Positions 7,186 to 15,438 of a stretch of DNA of 34,127 bases are shown here, piece by piece. Under the pieces are notes generated by a model. That model searched no databases and had not been told where the DNA came from. It saw only the letters and a list, made by a program, of their open reading frames with translations. Every line of letters starts with the position of its first letter. The stretch's first letter is position 1. The translations under genes were made by a program, and so were the position numbers. This DNA is from Pseudaeromonas paramecii (GTDB lineage: Bacteria; Pseudomonadota; Gammaproteobacteria; Enterobacterales; Aeromonadaceae), in the NCBI RefSeq assembly GCF_039540575.1, contig NZ_BAABFC010000023.1, positions 1 to 34,127 on the forward strand, given 5' to 3'.

Positions 7186-7195
7186 CCAACCCACA

Positions 7196-10100
7196 TCAAC
7201 ATTTGATGGCCGCTATCGCCTGACTCACCCGCTTATCCGAGATGGGATACGGCGTGCCCAGATTCTGGGCGAAAAACGACACGCGCAGCTCCTGCAGCAT
7301 CCAGGCGATGTTGCCTACCTCGTCGGGCACCGGCAGCCCCTTGGGCAACTTGGCCAGCAGCTGCTGGTACTGCTGCTCCACCGCCTGCACCTTGAGCATG
7401 TAAACCCGGTCGCGGTTGGGATCCAGGGGTATCTTCTCCAGCCGCCGCTCGATGGCTTTGAGGTAACGCAGCAGATCCGGCAGCCGGGCCTGGCCGGTCT
7501 GGCTGACGAAGCCCTTGTGGATTAGCCCCTCCAGCTGGGCCTGGATGTCCGAGTGGGCATAGGCCAGCTCCAGGGTCACCCGCCCCTTCAATTGCTTCTT
7601 GATGCCGTGGGCGGTGGTGAGGATCTGCTCCACCTGGGCGGCGATGGCCACCACGGCGTCGTTGAGCTCACCGCGGATCGCCTCCTTCATGGCCTCGAAC
7701 TCGGCGGCATCCCACTTGGGCGCGCCGTGCTGGCGCATCAGCTGATCGCAGCCGCAGGCGATGCAGTCATCGATCAGCTCCGCCACCTTGCCGAAGGGGT
7801 TGAAGTAGAGGCCCAGCTTGGCCTTGTTGGGCAGCTTCTCCTGCAGGTACTTGATGGGATTGGGCACGTTCAACAGCACCAGCCGCCGCTGGCCGGCCCA
7901 CATGGCGGCCGCCTGGCCCGCCTGGGTGTCGAACAGCTGAATGCCCACCGACTCCTTGTTGTCCACCAGGGCCGGATAGGCCTTGACCTCGTAGCTACCG
8001 CGCTTCTGGCTGTATTCCTGGGGCAGCGGGCCGAAGCTCCACAGGGTCAGGCCGTCCTGCTCTATGTCGCTGTCCGCCACCTTGGAGAGGGTCTCCTGCA
8101 CCTTGCCCTGCAGCTGATCCTTGAGGGTCTGCAGATCCTTGCCCTCGGCCAGCGGCTTGCCGTGCTCGTCCACCACCCTAAAGGTGATTTTCAGGTGATC
8201 GGGCACCAGATTGAGATCCCAGCTCTCCCGGGGGATGGTGACGCCGCTCATGCGTTTCAAGTGCTTCTCGATGCAATCCAGCAGCGGGCCCATGTCGGGA
8301 TTGAGTGCCTGGTTCAAGGCCGAGGCGTAGTTGGGCGCCGGCACGAAGTTCTTGCGGATCGGCTTGGGCAGCGCCTTGATAAGGGCGATGAGCAGGTCCT
8401 GGCGCAGGCCGGGGATCTGCCACTCGAAGCCCGCCGGCTCCACCTGGTTGAGGATGGCCAAGGGAATGTGCACCGTCACCCCGTCCGCCGCCTCGCCAGG
8501 CTCGAACTGGTAGGAGAGCTTCAGCTTGATGCGGCCCTGGTGCCAGAAGTTGGGGTAATCCAGCTCGCTGATATGGCTGGCATCCCCCTTCATCAGCATC
8601 TCGCGCTCGAAGTTGAGCCGCTCGGGCTCGGCCTTGGCGGCCTGCTGCCACCAGGAGTCGAAGTGGCGGGCGCTGACCACCTCGTGGGGGATGCGCTCGT
8701 CATAGAAGGCGAACAGGGTCTCGTCGTCCACCAGAATGTCGCGGCGCCGCGACTTGTGCTCCAGCTCTTCGACCTCGGAGAGCAGCTTGAGATTCTGCTT
8801 GAAGAAGGCGTGGCGGGTGTCCCAGTCCCCCTCCACCAGGGCGCGGCGGATAAACAGCTCACGGCAGGCGGCCGGGTCTATCTGACTGTACTGCACCTCC
8901 CGCTCCGGCACTATGGTGAGGCCATAGAGGGTGACCTTCTCGGTGGCCAGCACGGCCCCGGCCTTCTTCGACCAGCGCGGATCCGAATAGCTGCGCTTGA
9001 GCAGATGACCGGCCAAAGGCTCGATCCACTCGGGCTGGATGCGCGCCGCGGTGCGGGCAAACAGCCGGGAGGTCTCGGTGAGCTCGGCGGCCATCACCCA
9101 CTTGGGCGGCTTCTTGGCCAGAAACGAGCCGGGGAACAGCATGAAGCGGGCGTTGCGGGCACCGATAAACTCGTTTTTGTCGCCGTCCTTGATGCCGATG
9201 TGACTGAGCAGGCCCGCGAGCAGCGCCTGATGGATGCGGGTCGGGTCAGCGGCCACCTCGTTGTGCTTGAGGCCCAGCTCGCGGCTGGCCTGCCGCACCT
9301 GGTAGTGGATGTCCTGCCATTCGCGCACCCGCAGGTAGGAGAGAAACTCCTTCTGGCAGCGCTTGCGCAGCTGGTTCTGGCTCTCCTGGCTCTGGATCTC
9401 TTTTAAGTACTGCCACAGGTTCAGCAGAGCCAGGAAGTCGGAGTCCTTGTCCTCGAAGCGGCGGTGCAGCTCATCGCTTGCCTGCTTCTTGTCCATGGGC
9501 CGCTCCCGGGGATCCTGGATGGAGAGGGCCGCCGTGATGATGAGTACCTCTTCCAGGCAATCGAAGTCCGGCGCCGCCAGCACCATGCGCGCCAGCCGCG
9601 GGTCGAGCGGCACCCGCGCCAGCTGCTTGCCCAGGGCGGTGAGGCGCAGCCCCTCCTTGCCCTCGGGTTTGCCCTGGATGGCACCGAGCTCTTCCAACAG
9701 GCGCACGCCGTCGCTGATCTGGCGGCTGTCCGGCGCCTCCACGAAGGGGAAGCGGCTCATCTCCCCCAGACCGAGCGAGAGCATCTGCAGGATGACCGAG
9801 GCCAGGTTGGTGCGCAGAATTTCCGGATCGGTAAACTCGGGCCGGGAAAGGAAGTCCTGCTCGTCATACAGGCGGATGCAGATCCCCGGCGCCACCCGGC
9901 CGCAGCGGCCCTTGCGCTGGTTGGCGCTGGCCTGGGAGACGGGCTCGATGGGCAGCCGCTGCACCTTGGTGCGGGCCGAATAGCGGCTGATGCGCGCCGT
10001 GCCCGGGTCGATGACGTAACGGATGCCGGGCACCGTCAGGGAGGTTTCCGCCACGTTGGTGGCCAGCACGATGCGCCGACCGGCATGGGGGCTGAACACC

Positions 10101-11080
10101 CGGTTCTGCTCGGCGTTGGAGAGCCGCGAGTAGAGCGGCAAGATCTCGGTGTCCCGCAGGTTGCGTTTGCGCAGGGCATCGGCGGTGTCGCGGATCTCCC
10201 GCTCGCCGTTCATGAAGATCAGGATGTCGCCCAAGCCCTCGTGGCACAGCTCGTCCACCGCATCGAAGATGCCCTGCAGCGGGTCCTTCTCGTCGCTGCC
10301 CTCGACCAAGGGCCGGTAGCGGGTCTCGACGGGGTAGGTGCGGCCCGACACCTCTATGATGGGCGCCTTGCCGAAGTGACGGGAGAAGCGCTCTGGATCT
10401 ATGGTGGCGGAGGTGATGATCACCTTGAGATCCGGCCGCTTGGGCAGCAGCTGCTTTAGATAGCCCAGGATGAAGTCGATGTTGAGGCTGCGCTCGTGGG
10501 CCTCGTCGATGATGAGGGTGTCGTACTGGCTCAAGAAGCGATCGTGCTGGATTTCCGCCAGCAGGATGCCGTCGGTCATCAGCTTGACGTAGGAGTCGGC
10601 GCTGACCTGATCGTTGAAGCGCACCTTGTAGCCTACCGCCTGGCCCAGCTCGCACTTGAGCTCCTCGGCGATGCGGCTGGCCACGCTGCGGGCCGCCAGA
10701 CGCCGGGGCTGGGTGTGACCTATGAGGCCCTGGATGCCACGACCGGCTTCGAGACAGATCTTGGGCAGCTGGGTGGTCTTGCCCGAGCCGGTCTCACCGG
10801 CCACGATCACCACCTGGTGGGCCGCGATGGCCGCCGCTATCTCGTCTTTCTTCTGGCTGACCGGCAATTCTTCGGGGTAACTGATGGCCGGGATCTGCCC
10901 GGCGCGCTGCTCGGCCCGCAGTTGGGCGGCGGCGATCTCCAGGGCCAGGGTTTCCAGAATGGGCTGACGCTTCTTCTCCGGCACCCGCTCCACCCCCTTC
11001 AGGCGGCGGTACAGGGACTGGCGATCCATGGTCAGACAGGCGGACAGGGCCGCCTGCAGTTGGGCAATCTCGAGTGACAA
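7196..11080 (-). CDS. hrpA: ATP-dependent RNA helicase HrpA
   Basis: DEAH-box RNA helicase of about 1294 residues, close to the roughly 1300 of E. coli HrpA, and colinear with it from end to end. Visible motifs: Walker A GETGSGKTTQ, PRRLAARSVA, the DEAH box in DTLIIDEAHERS, SATID (motif III), NVAETSLT, and motif VI QRKGRCGRV. The helicase-associated and OB-like regions follow, then the long HrpA C-terminal domain (FVPAPNYA, VPDHLKITFRVVD, NKAKLGLYFNP, ending YPISDKR). HrpA processes mRNA and acts on stalled or collided ribosomes. The frame is open to a GTG at 11149, but the TTG at 11080, preceded by AGAGGT, gives the family length and is preferred. It is divergent from fnr with a 242-bp gap and ends at its own terminator. 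Confidence 0.95.
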   Translation of the reverse strand: MSLEIAQLQAALSACLTMDRQSLYRRLKGVERVPEKKRQPILETLALEIAAAQLRAEQRAGQIPAISYPEELPVSQKKDEIAAAIAAHQVVIVAGETGSGKTTQLPKICLEAGRGIQGLIGHTQPRRLAARSVASRIAEELKCELGQAVGYKVRFNDQVSADSYVKLMTDGILLAEIQHDRFLSQYDTLIIDEAHERSLNIDFILGYLKQLLPKRPDLKVIITSATIDPERFSRHFGKAPIIEVSGRTYPVETRYRPLVEGSDEKDPLQGIFDAVDELCHEGLGDILIFMNGEREIRDTADALRKRNLRDTEILPLYSRLSNAEQNRVFSPHAGRRIVLATNVAETSLTVPGIRYVIDPGTARISRYSARTKVQRLPIEPVSQASANQRKGRCGRVAPGICIRLYDEQDFLSRPEFTDPEILRTNLASVILQMLSLGLGEMSRFPFVEAPDSRQISDGVRLLEELGAIQGKPEGKEGLRLTALGKQLARVPLDPRLARMVLAAPDFDCLEEVLIITAALSIQDPRERPMDKKQASDELHRRFEDKDSDFLALLNLWQYLKEIQSQESQNQLRKRCQKEFLSYLRVREWQDIHYQVRQASRELGLKHNEVAADPTRIHQALLAGLLSHIGIKDGDKNEFIGARNARFMLFPGSFLAKKPPKWVMAAELTETSRLFARTAARIQPEWIEPLAGHLLKRSYSDPRWSKKAGAVLATEKVTLYGLTIVPEREVQYSQIDPAACRELFIRRALVEGDWDTRHAFFKQNLKLLSEVEELEHKSRRRDILVDDETLFAFYDERIPHEVVSARHFDSWWQQAAKAEPERLNFEREMLMKGDASHISELDYPNFWHQGRIKLKLSYQFEPGEAADGVTVHIPLAILNQVEPAGFEWQIPGLRQDLLIALIKALPKPIRKNFVPAPNYASALNQALNPDMGPLLDCIEKHLKRMSGVTIPRESWDLNLVPDHLKITFRVVDEHGKPLAEGKDLQTLKDQLQGKVQETLSKVADSDIEQDGLTLWSFGPLPQEYSQKRGSYEVKAYPALVDNKESVGIQLFDTQAGQAAAMWAGQRRLVLLNVPNPIKYLQEKLPNKAKLGLYFNPFGKVAELIDDCIACGCDQLMRQHGAPKWDAAEFEAMKEAIRGELNDAVVAIAAQVEQILTTAHGIKKQLKGRVTLELAYAHSDIQAQLEGLIHKGFVSQTGQARLPDLLRYLKAIERRLEKIPLDPNRDRVYMLKVQAVEQQYQQLLAKLPKGLPVPDEVGNIAWMLQELRVSFFAQNLGTPYPISDKRVSQAIAAIKC

Positions 11081-11290
11081 AACAGACCTCTGATGATGAA
11101 ACCCCTCGCCGACACTGGGCACCGGCCTGGGGGCTGTCTGCCCCAGCACGGGGCAACAGGGAACTGGGGCTGCATGCTACCAGAAATGGCCGGCCATCGC
11201 AGCGCCGGCACAAGACGAGCCTCGTTAGAGGCCGATGCAGACAGACGCATCGGGAGCCTGTGCAACGGCCGCGGCTTAGGGTAGTATTGT

Positions 11291-11304
11291 TTGATAAAAA
11301 TCAA
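11291..11304 (+). promoter_or_regulatory. FNR box upstream of fnr
   Basis: TTGATAAAAATCAA is a perfect match to the FNR consensus TTGAT-N4-ATCAA. It ends 18 bases before the fnr ATG. A possible -10 (TAGTAT, 11282-11287) lies immediately upstream, so bound FNR would cover the transcription start. This fits autorepression as in E. coli. Confidence 0.85.
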
Positions 11305-11322
11305 AAACCATCTGATGTCGAG

Positions 11323-12084
11323 ATGATCCAAGACAAGAAAAGCCCCAAAAGAGCCCCATCTGGAGCCTGCACCATTCACTGTCAGGACTGTAGCATCAGT
11401 CAGCTGTGCATTCCGTTCACCCTGAATGAGCAGGAGCTGGATCAGCTCGACAACATCATAGAGCGCAAGAAACCCATCCAGAAGGGGGAAACCCTGTTCA
11501 AGGCGGGTGACGAGCTCAAGTCCCTCTATGCCATCCGCTCCGGCACCATCAAGTCCTACACCATCACGGAACAGGGGGACGAGCAGATCACCGGCTTCCA
11601 CCTGGCCGGCGATCTGGTGGGCTTTGATGCCGTCTCCCGCCAGCGGCACCTCTCCTTCGCCCAGGCGCTGGAAACCTCCATGGTCTGCGAGATCCCGTTC
11701 GACATCCTGGACGAGCTCTCCGGTCGCATGCCCAAGCTGCGACAGCAGATCATGCGCCTGATGAGCAGCGAGATCATGGGGGATCAGGAGATGATCTTGC
11801 TGCTATCCAAGAAGAATGCCGAGGAGCGGCTGGCCGCCTTCTTGCATAACCTCTCTACCCGGTTCAGCGAGCGTGGCTTCTCCGCCAGGGAATTCCGCCT
11901 CTCCATGACCCGCGGTGACATTGGCAACTACCTGGGCCTGACCGTGGAAACCATCAGCCGGCTGCTGGGACGTTTCCAAAAGATCGAGCTGATCAAGGTC
12001 AAGGGCAAGTATGTGACCATACTGGATCCCGTGGTGCTGGCCCAGCTGGCCGGGGCGGCCAGCTGCCGTATCCCCACACCCTGA
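11323..12084 (+). CDS. fnr: Fumarate and nitrate reduction regulator Fnr
   Basis: Oxygen-sensing CRP-family transcription factor, 253 residues. The N-terminal cluster-binding cysteines are Cys20, Cys23 and Cys29 in HCQDCSISQLC; the fourth ligand is in SMVCEIPF. These hold the [4Fe-4S] cluster that permits dimerisation and DNA binding only without oxygen. A cyclic-nucleotide-like beta-barrel (FKAGDELKSLYAIRSGTIKSY) and a dimerisation helix (LLLSKKNAEERLAAFL) follow. The helix-turn-helix contains LTVETISRLLGRFQK, whose ETxSR reads TTGAT half-sites. The start at 11323 gives the same N-terminal spacing as E. coli Fnr. The order fnr-uspE-ttcA is typical of the group. The C-terminal tail after AQLAG is poorly conserved. 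Confidence 0.97.
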   Translation: MIQDKKSPKRAPSGACTIHCQDCSISQLCIPFTLNEQELDQLDNIIERKKPIQKGETLFKAGDELKSLYAIRSGTIKSYTITEQGDEQITGFHLAGDLVGFDAVSRQRHLSFAQALETSMVCEIPFDILDELSGRMPKLRQQIMRLMSSEIMGDQEMILLLSKKNAEERLAAFLHNLSTRFSERGFSAREFRLSMTRGDIGNYLGLTVETISRLLGRFQKIELIKVKGKYVTILDPVVLAQLAGAASCRIPTP

Positions 12085-12186
12085 GGACGAATGCCTGATT
12101 TATTGACGCCGTCGTCCAACAGAGTGCAGCCCATGGGCTAACCTAATGATGTAGTTACCGTTCTCGATAATTTTTCAGGGGGTAGC

Positions 12187-13107
12187 ATGATCAAGTACAA
12201 CAACATTCTGGTGGTGATTGATCCGGCGGTGGATGAACAGGCTTCCCTGCACCGCGCGCTGGATATCGCCCGCTTGGGTCAGGGCGTCAAGCTCACGCTG
12301 TTCCTGGCCATCTACGACTTTTCCTACGAAATCACCTCCATCCTCTCCGCCGAGGAACGCGACGAGATGCGCAGCGGGGTGGTGAACTATCGGCAGGAAT
12401 GGCTGCAGGCCATGGCCGAACCCTACCTCACCCAGGGATTCGATATCGTGGTGAAGGTGGTCTGGCATAGCCGGCCCTTCGAGCAGATCCTGCAGGAGGT
12501 GGAAGCGGGGCACCATGATCTGGTGGTCAAGGGTGCCCACCACTACAACCTGCTGCAGACCTTCATCTTCACCCCCACCGACTGGCACCTGATCCGCCGC
12601 TGCCACTGCCCGGTGCTACTGGTCAAGGAGCACGAGTGGCCCATGCATGGTCAGGTGCTGGCGGCACTCAACTTCAGCGACGAGCCGGTACAGCAGGCCT
12701 TGAATGAGAAGATAGTGCGGGAGGCCCAGCAGGTGGCCCAGCTGCTCAAGTCCGAGCTGCATCTGGTGAACGCCTTCCCCTGCCCCACCATCAACATCGC
12801 CCTGGAGGTGCCGGGCTTCACCCCCGAGATCTACAACGATGCCATCCGCCAGCATCACATCAACCAGATGGCCGAGTATGCCGCCCGTTACCATGTGCCC
12901 GATGATCACACCCATATCCGCGAGGGGCTGCCGGAGGACGTGCTGCCTGAGCTGGCCCTGGAGCTGGATGCCGAGCTGGTGGTGCTGGGCAGCGTGGGTC
13001 GTACCGGCTGGTCAGCGGCCCTGATTGGCAACACCGCCGAGCAGGTGGCGGACGAGATGTCCTGCGATCTCATCGTCATCAAACCCGATGCCGACGAGGC
13101 CGAGTAG
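12187..13107 (+). CDS. uspE: Universal stress protein UspE
   Basis: Tandem universal stress protein of 306 residues with two Usp domains (about 4-150 and 155-302). Recognisable UspE segments are LVVIDPAVDEQ, IYDFSYEITSILS, KVVWHSRPFEQI and IFTPTDWHLIRRC in the first domain, and APIN-like PCPTINIALEVPGF and VLGSVGRTGWSAALIGNTAEQV in the second. The last block corresponds to the GxxG(x)9G(S/T) nucleotide-binding loop. In E. coli UspE is linked to motility, adhesion and stress survival. AGGGGG lies 5 bases before the ATG. The gene follows fnr after 102 bases, as in E. coli, and may be co-transcribed with it. Confidence 0.95.
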   Translation: MIKYNNILVVIDPAVDEQASLHRALDIARLGQGVKLTLFLAIYDFSYEITSILSAEERDEMRSGVVNYRQEWLQAMAEPYLTQGFDIVVKVVWHSRPFEQILQEVEAGHHDLVVKGAHHYNLLQTFIFTPTDWHLIRRCHCPVLLVKEHEWPMHGQVLAALNFSDEPVQQALNEKIVREAQQVAQLLKSELHLVNAFPCPTINIALEVPGFTPEIYNDAIRQHHINQMAEYAARYHVPDDHTHIREGLPEDVLPELALELDAELVVLGSVGRTGWSAALIGNTAEQVADEMSCDLIVIKPDADEAE

Positions 13108-13114
13108 GCCTGCC

Positions 13115-13142
13115 TTGCCCTCCCCCGGGACACGGCTATAAT
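13115..13142 (+). promoter_or_regulatory. Candidate sigma70 promoter of ttcA
   Basis: TTGCCC (13115-13120), 16-base spacer, and a perfect TATAAT (13137-13142), ending 32 bases before the ttcA ATG. It implies ttcA can be transcribed independently of uspE. Confidence 0.6.
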
Positions 13143-13174
13143 AGGCCGCCTTTTTTGTCCCGTGGGGAGCGGTC

Positions 13175-14104
13175 ATGACGCAAGAACTTAGCGCGAAACA
13201 GATCTACAACAACAACAAGTTGCAGAAACGCCTGCGGCGCCATGTCGGTCAGGCCATCGCCGATTTCAACATGATTGAAGAGGGTGACAAGGTGATGGTC
13301 TGCCTGTCCGGCGGCAAGGACAGCTTCACCATGCTGGACATACTGCGCAACCTGCAGGCCAGTGCGCCGGTGCGCTTCGAGCTGGTGGCGGTGAACCTTG
13401 ATCAGAAGCAACCCGGCTTCCCCGCCGAGGTGCTGCCCGCCTACCTGGACAGCCTGGGCATCGAGTACAAGATTGTCGAAGAGGACACCTACTCCATCGT
13501 CAAGGAGAAGGTCGCCCCTGGCAAGACCACCTGCTCCCTGTGCTCGCGGCTGCGCCGTGGCATCCTGTACCGCACCGCCAAGGAGCTGGGCGCCACCAAG
13601 ATTGCCCTGGGGCACCACAGGGATGACATCCTCGAGACCCTGCTGCTGAACATGTTCTACGGCGGCAAGCTCAAGTCCATGCCGCCTAAGCTGGTGAGCG
13701 ACGATGGCCAGAATGTGGTGATCCGCCCCCTGGCCTACTGCAAGGAGAAGGACATAGTCCGCTACGCCGACTGGCGCGCCTTCCCCATCATCCCCTGCAA
13801 CCTGTGCGGCTCCCAGGAGAACCTGCAGCGCAAGGCCATCAAGCAGATGCTGCAGGAGTGGGATCGCCGCTTCCCGGGTCGGATAGAGTCCATGTTCACC
13901 GCCCTGCAAGACGTGATACCCAGCCACCTGCTGGATCATCGCCTGTTCGACTTCAAGTCCATCAACCGCGACAGCGGGGTAGTTGATGGCGGCGACATCG
14001 CCTTCGACAAGCCGGAGTTCCCCCTGGTGCCCCAGCAGCAAGCGGACGATGAGGATGAGTTGCTCGATGGCGCGCAGCGGCTGGACATCATAGAGCTGAG
14101 CTGA
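13175..14104 (+). CDS. ttcA: tRNA 2-thiocytidine(32) biosynthesis protein TtcA
   Basis: Iron-sulfur enzyme that thiolates cytidine 32 in the anticodon loop of certain tRNAs, using ATP. It has 309 residues, against 311 in E. coli. The PP-loop motif is SGGKDS. The two cysteine pairs that bind the Fe-S cluster are in TCSLCSRLRRG and PCNLCGSQ. GHHRDDILETLLLNMFYGGKLK is the family core, ending at the expected length with an acidic C-terminus. GGGGAG precedes the ATG. A strong terminator follows the stop. Gene order with uspE and fnr is conserved in enteric relatives. Confidence 0.97.
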   Translation: MTQELSAKQIYNNNKLQKRLRRHVGQAIADFNMIEEGDKVMVCLSGGKDSFTMLDILRNLQASAPVRFELVAVNLDQKQPGFPAEVLPAYLDSLGIEYKIVEEDTYSIVKEKVAPGKTTCSLCSRLRRGILYRTAKELGATKIALGHHRDDILETLLLNMFYGGKLKSMPPKLVSDDGQNVVIRPLAYCKEKDIVRYADWRAFPIIPCNLCGSQENLQRKAIKQMLQEWDRRFPGRIESMFTALQDVIPSHLLDHRLFDFKSINRDSGVVDGGDIAFDKPEFPLVPQQQADDEDELLDGAQRLDIIELS

Positions 14105-14131
14105 CCCTAGGCCCCACTGCCAAAAATAATC

Positions 14132-14155
14132 AGGGCGCCTTAGGCGCCCTTTGCA
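14132..14155. terminator. Bidirectional terminator between ttcA and the membrane-protein gene
   Basis: AGGGCGCC / GGCGCCCT with loop TTA (14132-14150), flanked by TTTGC on the + side and by T-rich bases in the opposite direction. It lies between two convergent genes. Confidence 0.8.
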
Positions 14156-14163
14156 TTTCTAGA

Positions 14164-14916
14164 TCACGCCAGCCAGCGGCTGCCGGCATCCCCCACCACC
14201 TGCACCCGCACCCCGCAGATCTCCCGATACAGCAGGCCCCGCAGTATCAGGTAGAAGGGTGCCAAGATCAGCAGCCCCATGCCCATGGGCAGCAAGGCCA
14301 GCACCAGCAGACCCAGCATCAGCAGGTGCAGCAGCAACAAGGGTTGCCAGCAGCGCACGAACAGCCGCACGGATAACCATAAGGCGGTGAGCGGATTGCA
14401 GCCCCGCTCCAGCATCAGGGGCACACAGAACAGGCTCAACATGGCAAACAGCACGGACGGCAACATGGAGAGCCATTGACCGCCGCCATGTTGTTCGATG
14501 GCCAGGCTAAGCAACGCCGAGCTGACATTCACCAGCATGCTCAGGCCCGCCAGGGGCAGCATGAAACGCCAGTAATCAAATACTCGGCTGGCCCGCACCG
14601 GCAGGCCCACAGCACGCTGCAGGCCCATCATCTCCAGCCCACCGGTCAAGGGTGCCAGCAAGGCGGTGAGCAGCAACCCCAGCAGGGTCAGGGCGCGAGG
14701 ATCCGGCGTCTGCCCCAACCAATAGCCGGCGACCTGCCCCAACAACAGCCAGATCGCCGTCACTCCCAACAGCGCCAGCAGCACACCCGCGCTGCCGCGA
14801 TGAAAGGTCAACTGGACCGCCTCGCGCAATAACGCCCGCAGGGATAGTGCGGGGGGATGGGACAAGGAGGTATCGATATCTCCCCCTAGGACGACGATGC
14901 GCGACGGCTCACTCAT
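14164..14916 (-). CDS. Polytopic inner-membrane protein, function unknown
   Basis: Predicted product of 250 residues from the ATG at 14916; the frame is open upstream to 14982, but the first 22 residues there look non-coding. After a cytoplasmic N-terminus of about 45 residues (MSEPSRIVVLGGD...), there are five or six hydrophobic segments: GVLLALLGVTAIWLLL, ALTLLGLLLTALLAPL, FMLPLAGLSMLVNVSSALL, MLPSVLFAMLSLFCVPLML, PLLLLHLLMLGLLVLALLP and GMGLLILAPFYLILRGLLY. The conserved-looking end RGLLYREICG recalls small integral membrane proteins of unknown role (BPSS1780/YciC-like), but I cannot place it in a family. It stands alone between convergent ttcA and the ihfA end. Confidence 0.75.
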   Translation of the reverse strand: MSEPSRIVVLGGDIDTSLSHPPALSLRALLREAVQLTFHRGSAGVLLALLGVTAIWLLLGQVAGYWLGQTPDPRALTLLGLLLTALLAPLTGGLEMMGLQRAVGLPVRASRVFDYWRFMLPLAGLSMLVNVSSALLSLAIEQHGGGQWLSMLPSVLFAMLSLFCVPLMLERGCNPLTALWLSVRLFVRCWQPLLLLHLLMLGLLVLALLPMGMGLLILAPFYLILRGLLYREICGVRVQVVGDAGSRWLA

Positions 14917-15060
14917 AAGAACTACCCAACAAAAATCGAGGCGGCAGTATAGCATCTTGCCCGGCCGCCCGCGCCAAGGCAAAACAGCTGCCTCGCCCGC
15001 TGGCTGAGGTCAGCATTAAGGTGAATCTACTCGGCCCAGACTGCCCGGCAGACAGGCACA

Positions 15061-15091
15061 AAAAAGCCAGGCATTTGCCTGGCCTTTTTTG
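15061..15091. terminator. Terminator after ihfA
   Basis: GCCAGGC (15067-15073) pairs with GCCTGGC (15078-15084) over a 4-base loop. A-run on one side and T-run on the other make it work in both directions; it ends the pheS-pheT-ihfA transcript. Confidence 0.85.
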
Positions 15092-15124
15092 AGCACGAGC
15101 CGGATTGATCTTCAGCCAACGGGC

Positions 15125-15436
15125 TCATTCCTCATCATCACTTTCCGTCGGTGTGGCATGTTCCACCCTGGCCTTGAGCTTCTGGCCGGGGCGGAAGGTC
15201 ACCACCCGGCGGGCCGTGATGGGGATGTCCTCGCCGGTTTTCGGGTTGCGACCCGGACGTTCGCTCTTGGTGCGCAACTCGAAGTTACCAAAGCCAGAGA
15301 TCTTCACCTGCTCGCCGGCTTCCAGGGCGATACGGATTTCCTCGAAAAAGGCTTCCACCATCTCCTTGGCGTCCCGCTTGCTCATCCCAAGCTGGTCGAA
15401 CAGATGTTCAGCGATATCGGCTTTGGTCAAGGCCAT
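15125..15436 (-). CDS. ihfA: Integration host factor subunit alpha
   Basis: DNA-bending protein of 103 residues that pairs with IhfB and shapes promoters, recombination sites and origins. It follows the HU/IHF fold: MALTKADIAEHLFDQLGMSKRDAKEM, SGFGNFELR, then the DNA-intercalating arm RPGRNPKTGEDIPITARRVVTFRPGQKLK with the conserved Pro. The ATG at 15436 matches the E. coli start; an in-frame TTG lies two codons upstream. The start is 2 bases after the pheT stop, with GAGGGA overlapping the pheT end, so translation is coupled. The C-terminal tail is acidic. Confidence 0.97.
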   Translation of the reverse strand: MALTKADIAEHLFDQLGMSKRDAKEMVEAFFEEIRIALEAGEQVKISGFGNFELRTKSERPGRNPKTGEDIPITARRVVTFRPGQKLKARVEHATPTESDDEE

Positions 15437-15438
15437 AG

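Larger units (their letters stand above)
6587..7195. other. Gene-free stretch between the IS and hrpA
   Basis: No credible coding sequence: open frames on both strands are Arg/Pro/Gly-rich shadows of GC-rich DNA. It contains several palindromes. AGGGCGCAAT/ATTGCGCCCT (6667-6697) resembles dispersed REP-like elements of gamma-proteobacteria. GTCATCA...TGATGAC (6829-6860) has an inner ATGC/GCAT. A 10-bp hairpin CCTCCCCCTT/AAGGGGGAGG (7081-7103) is also present, followed by the hrpA terminator. No attC and no remnant of the receiver gene are recognisable, so the cassette array ends abruptly at the IS. Confidence 0.6.

Noticed and set aside
6675..7223. 182-codon + strand frame in the region after the IS
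   Set aside because: Arg/Pro/Ser-rich, no ribosome site, spans REP-like and terminator palindromes and runs into the 3' end of hrpA on the opposite strand.
7553..9406. 617-codon open frame on the + strand opposite hrpA
   Set aside because: It is antisense to the well-conserved hrpA coding sequence; long antisense frames are expected in GC-rich genes, and its Leu/Gly/His-rich product resembles no protein.
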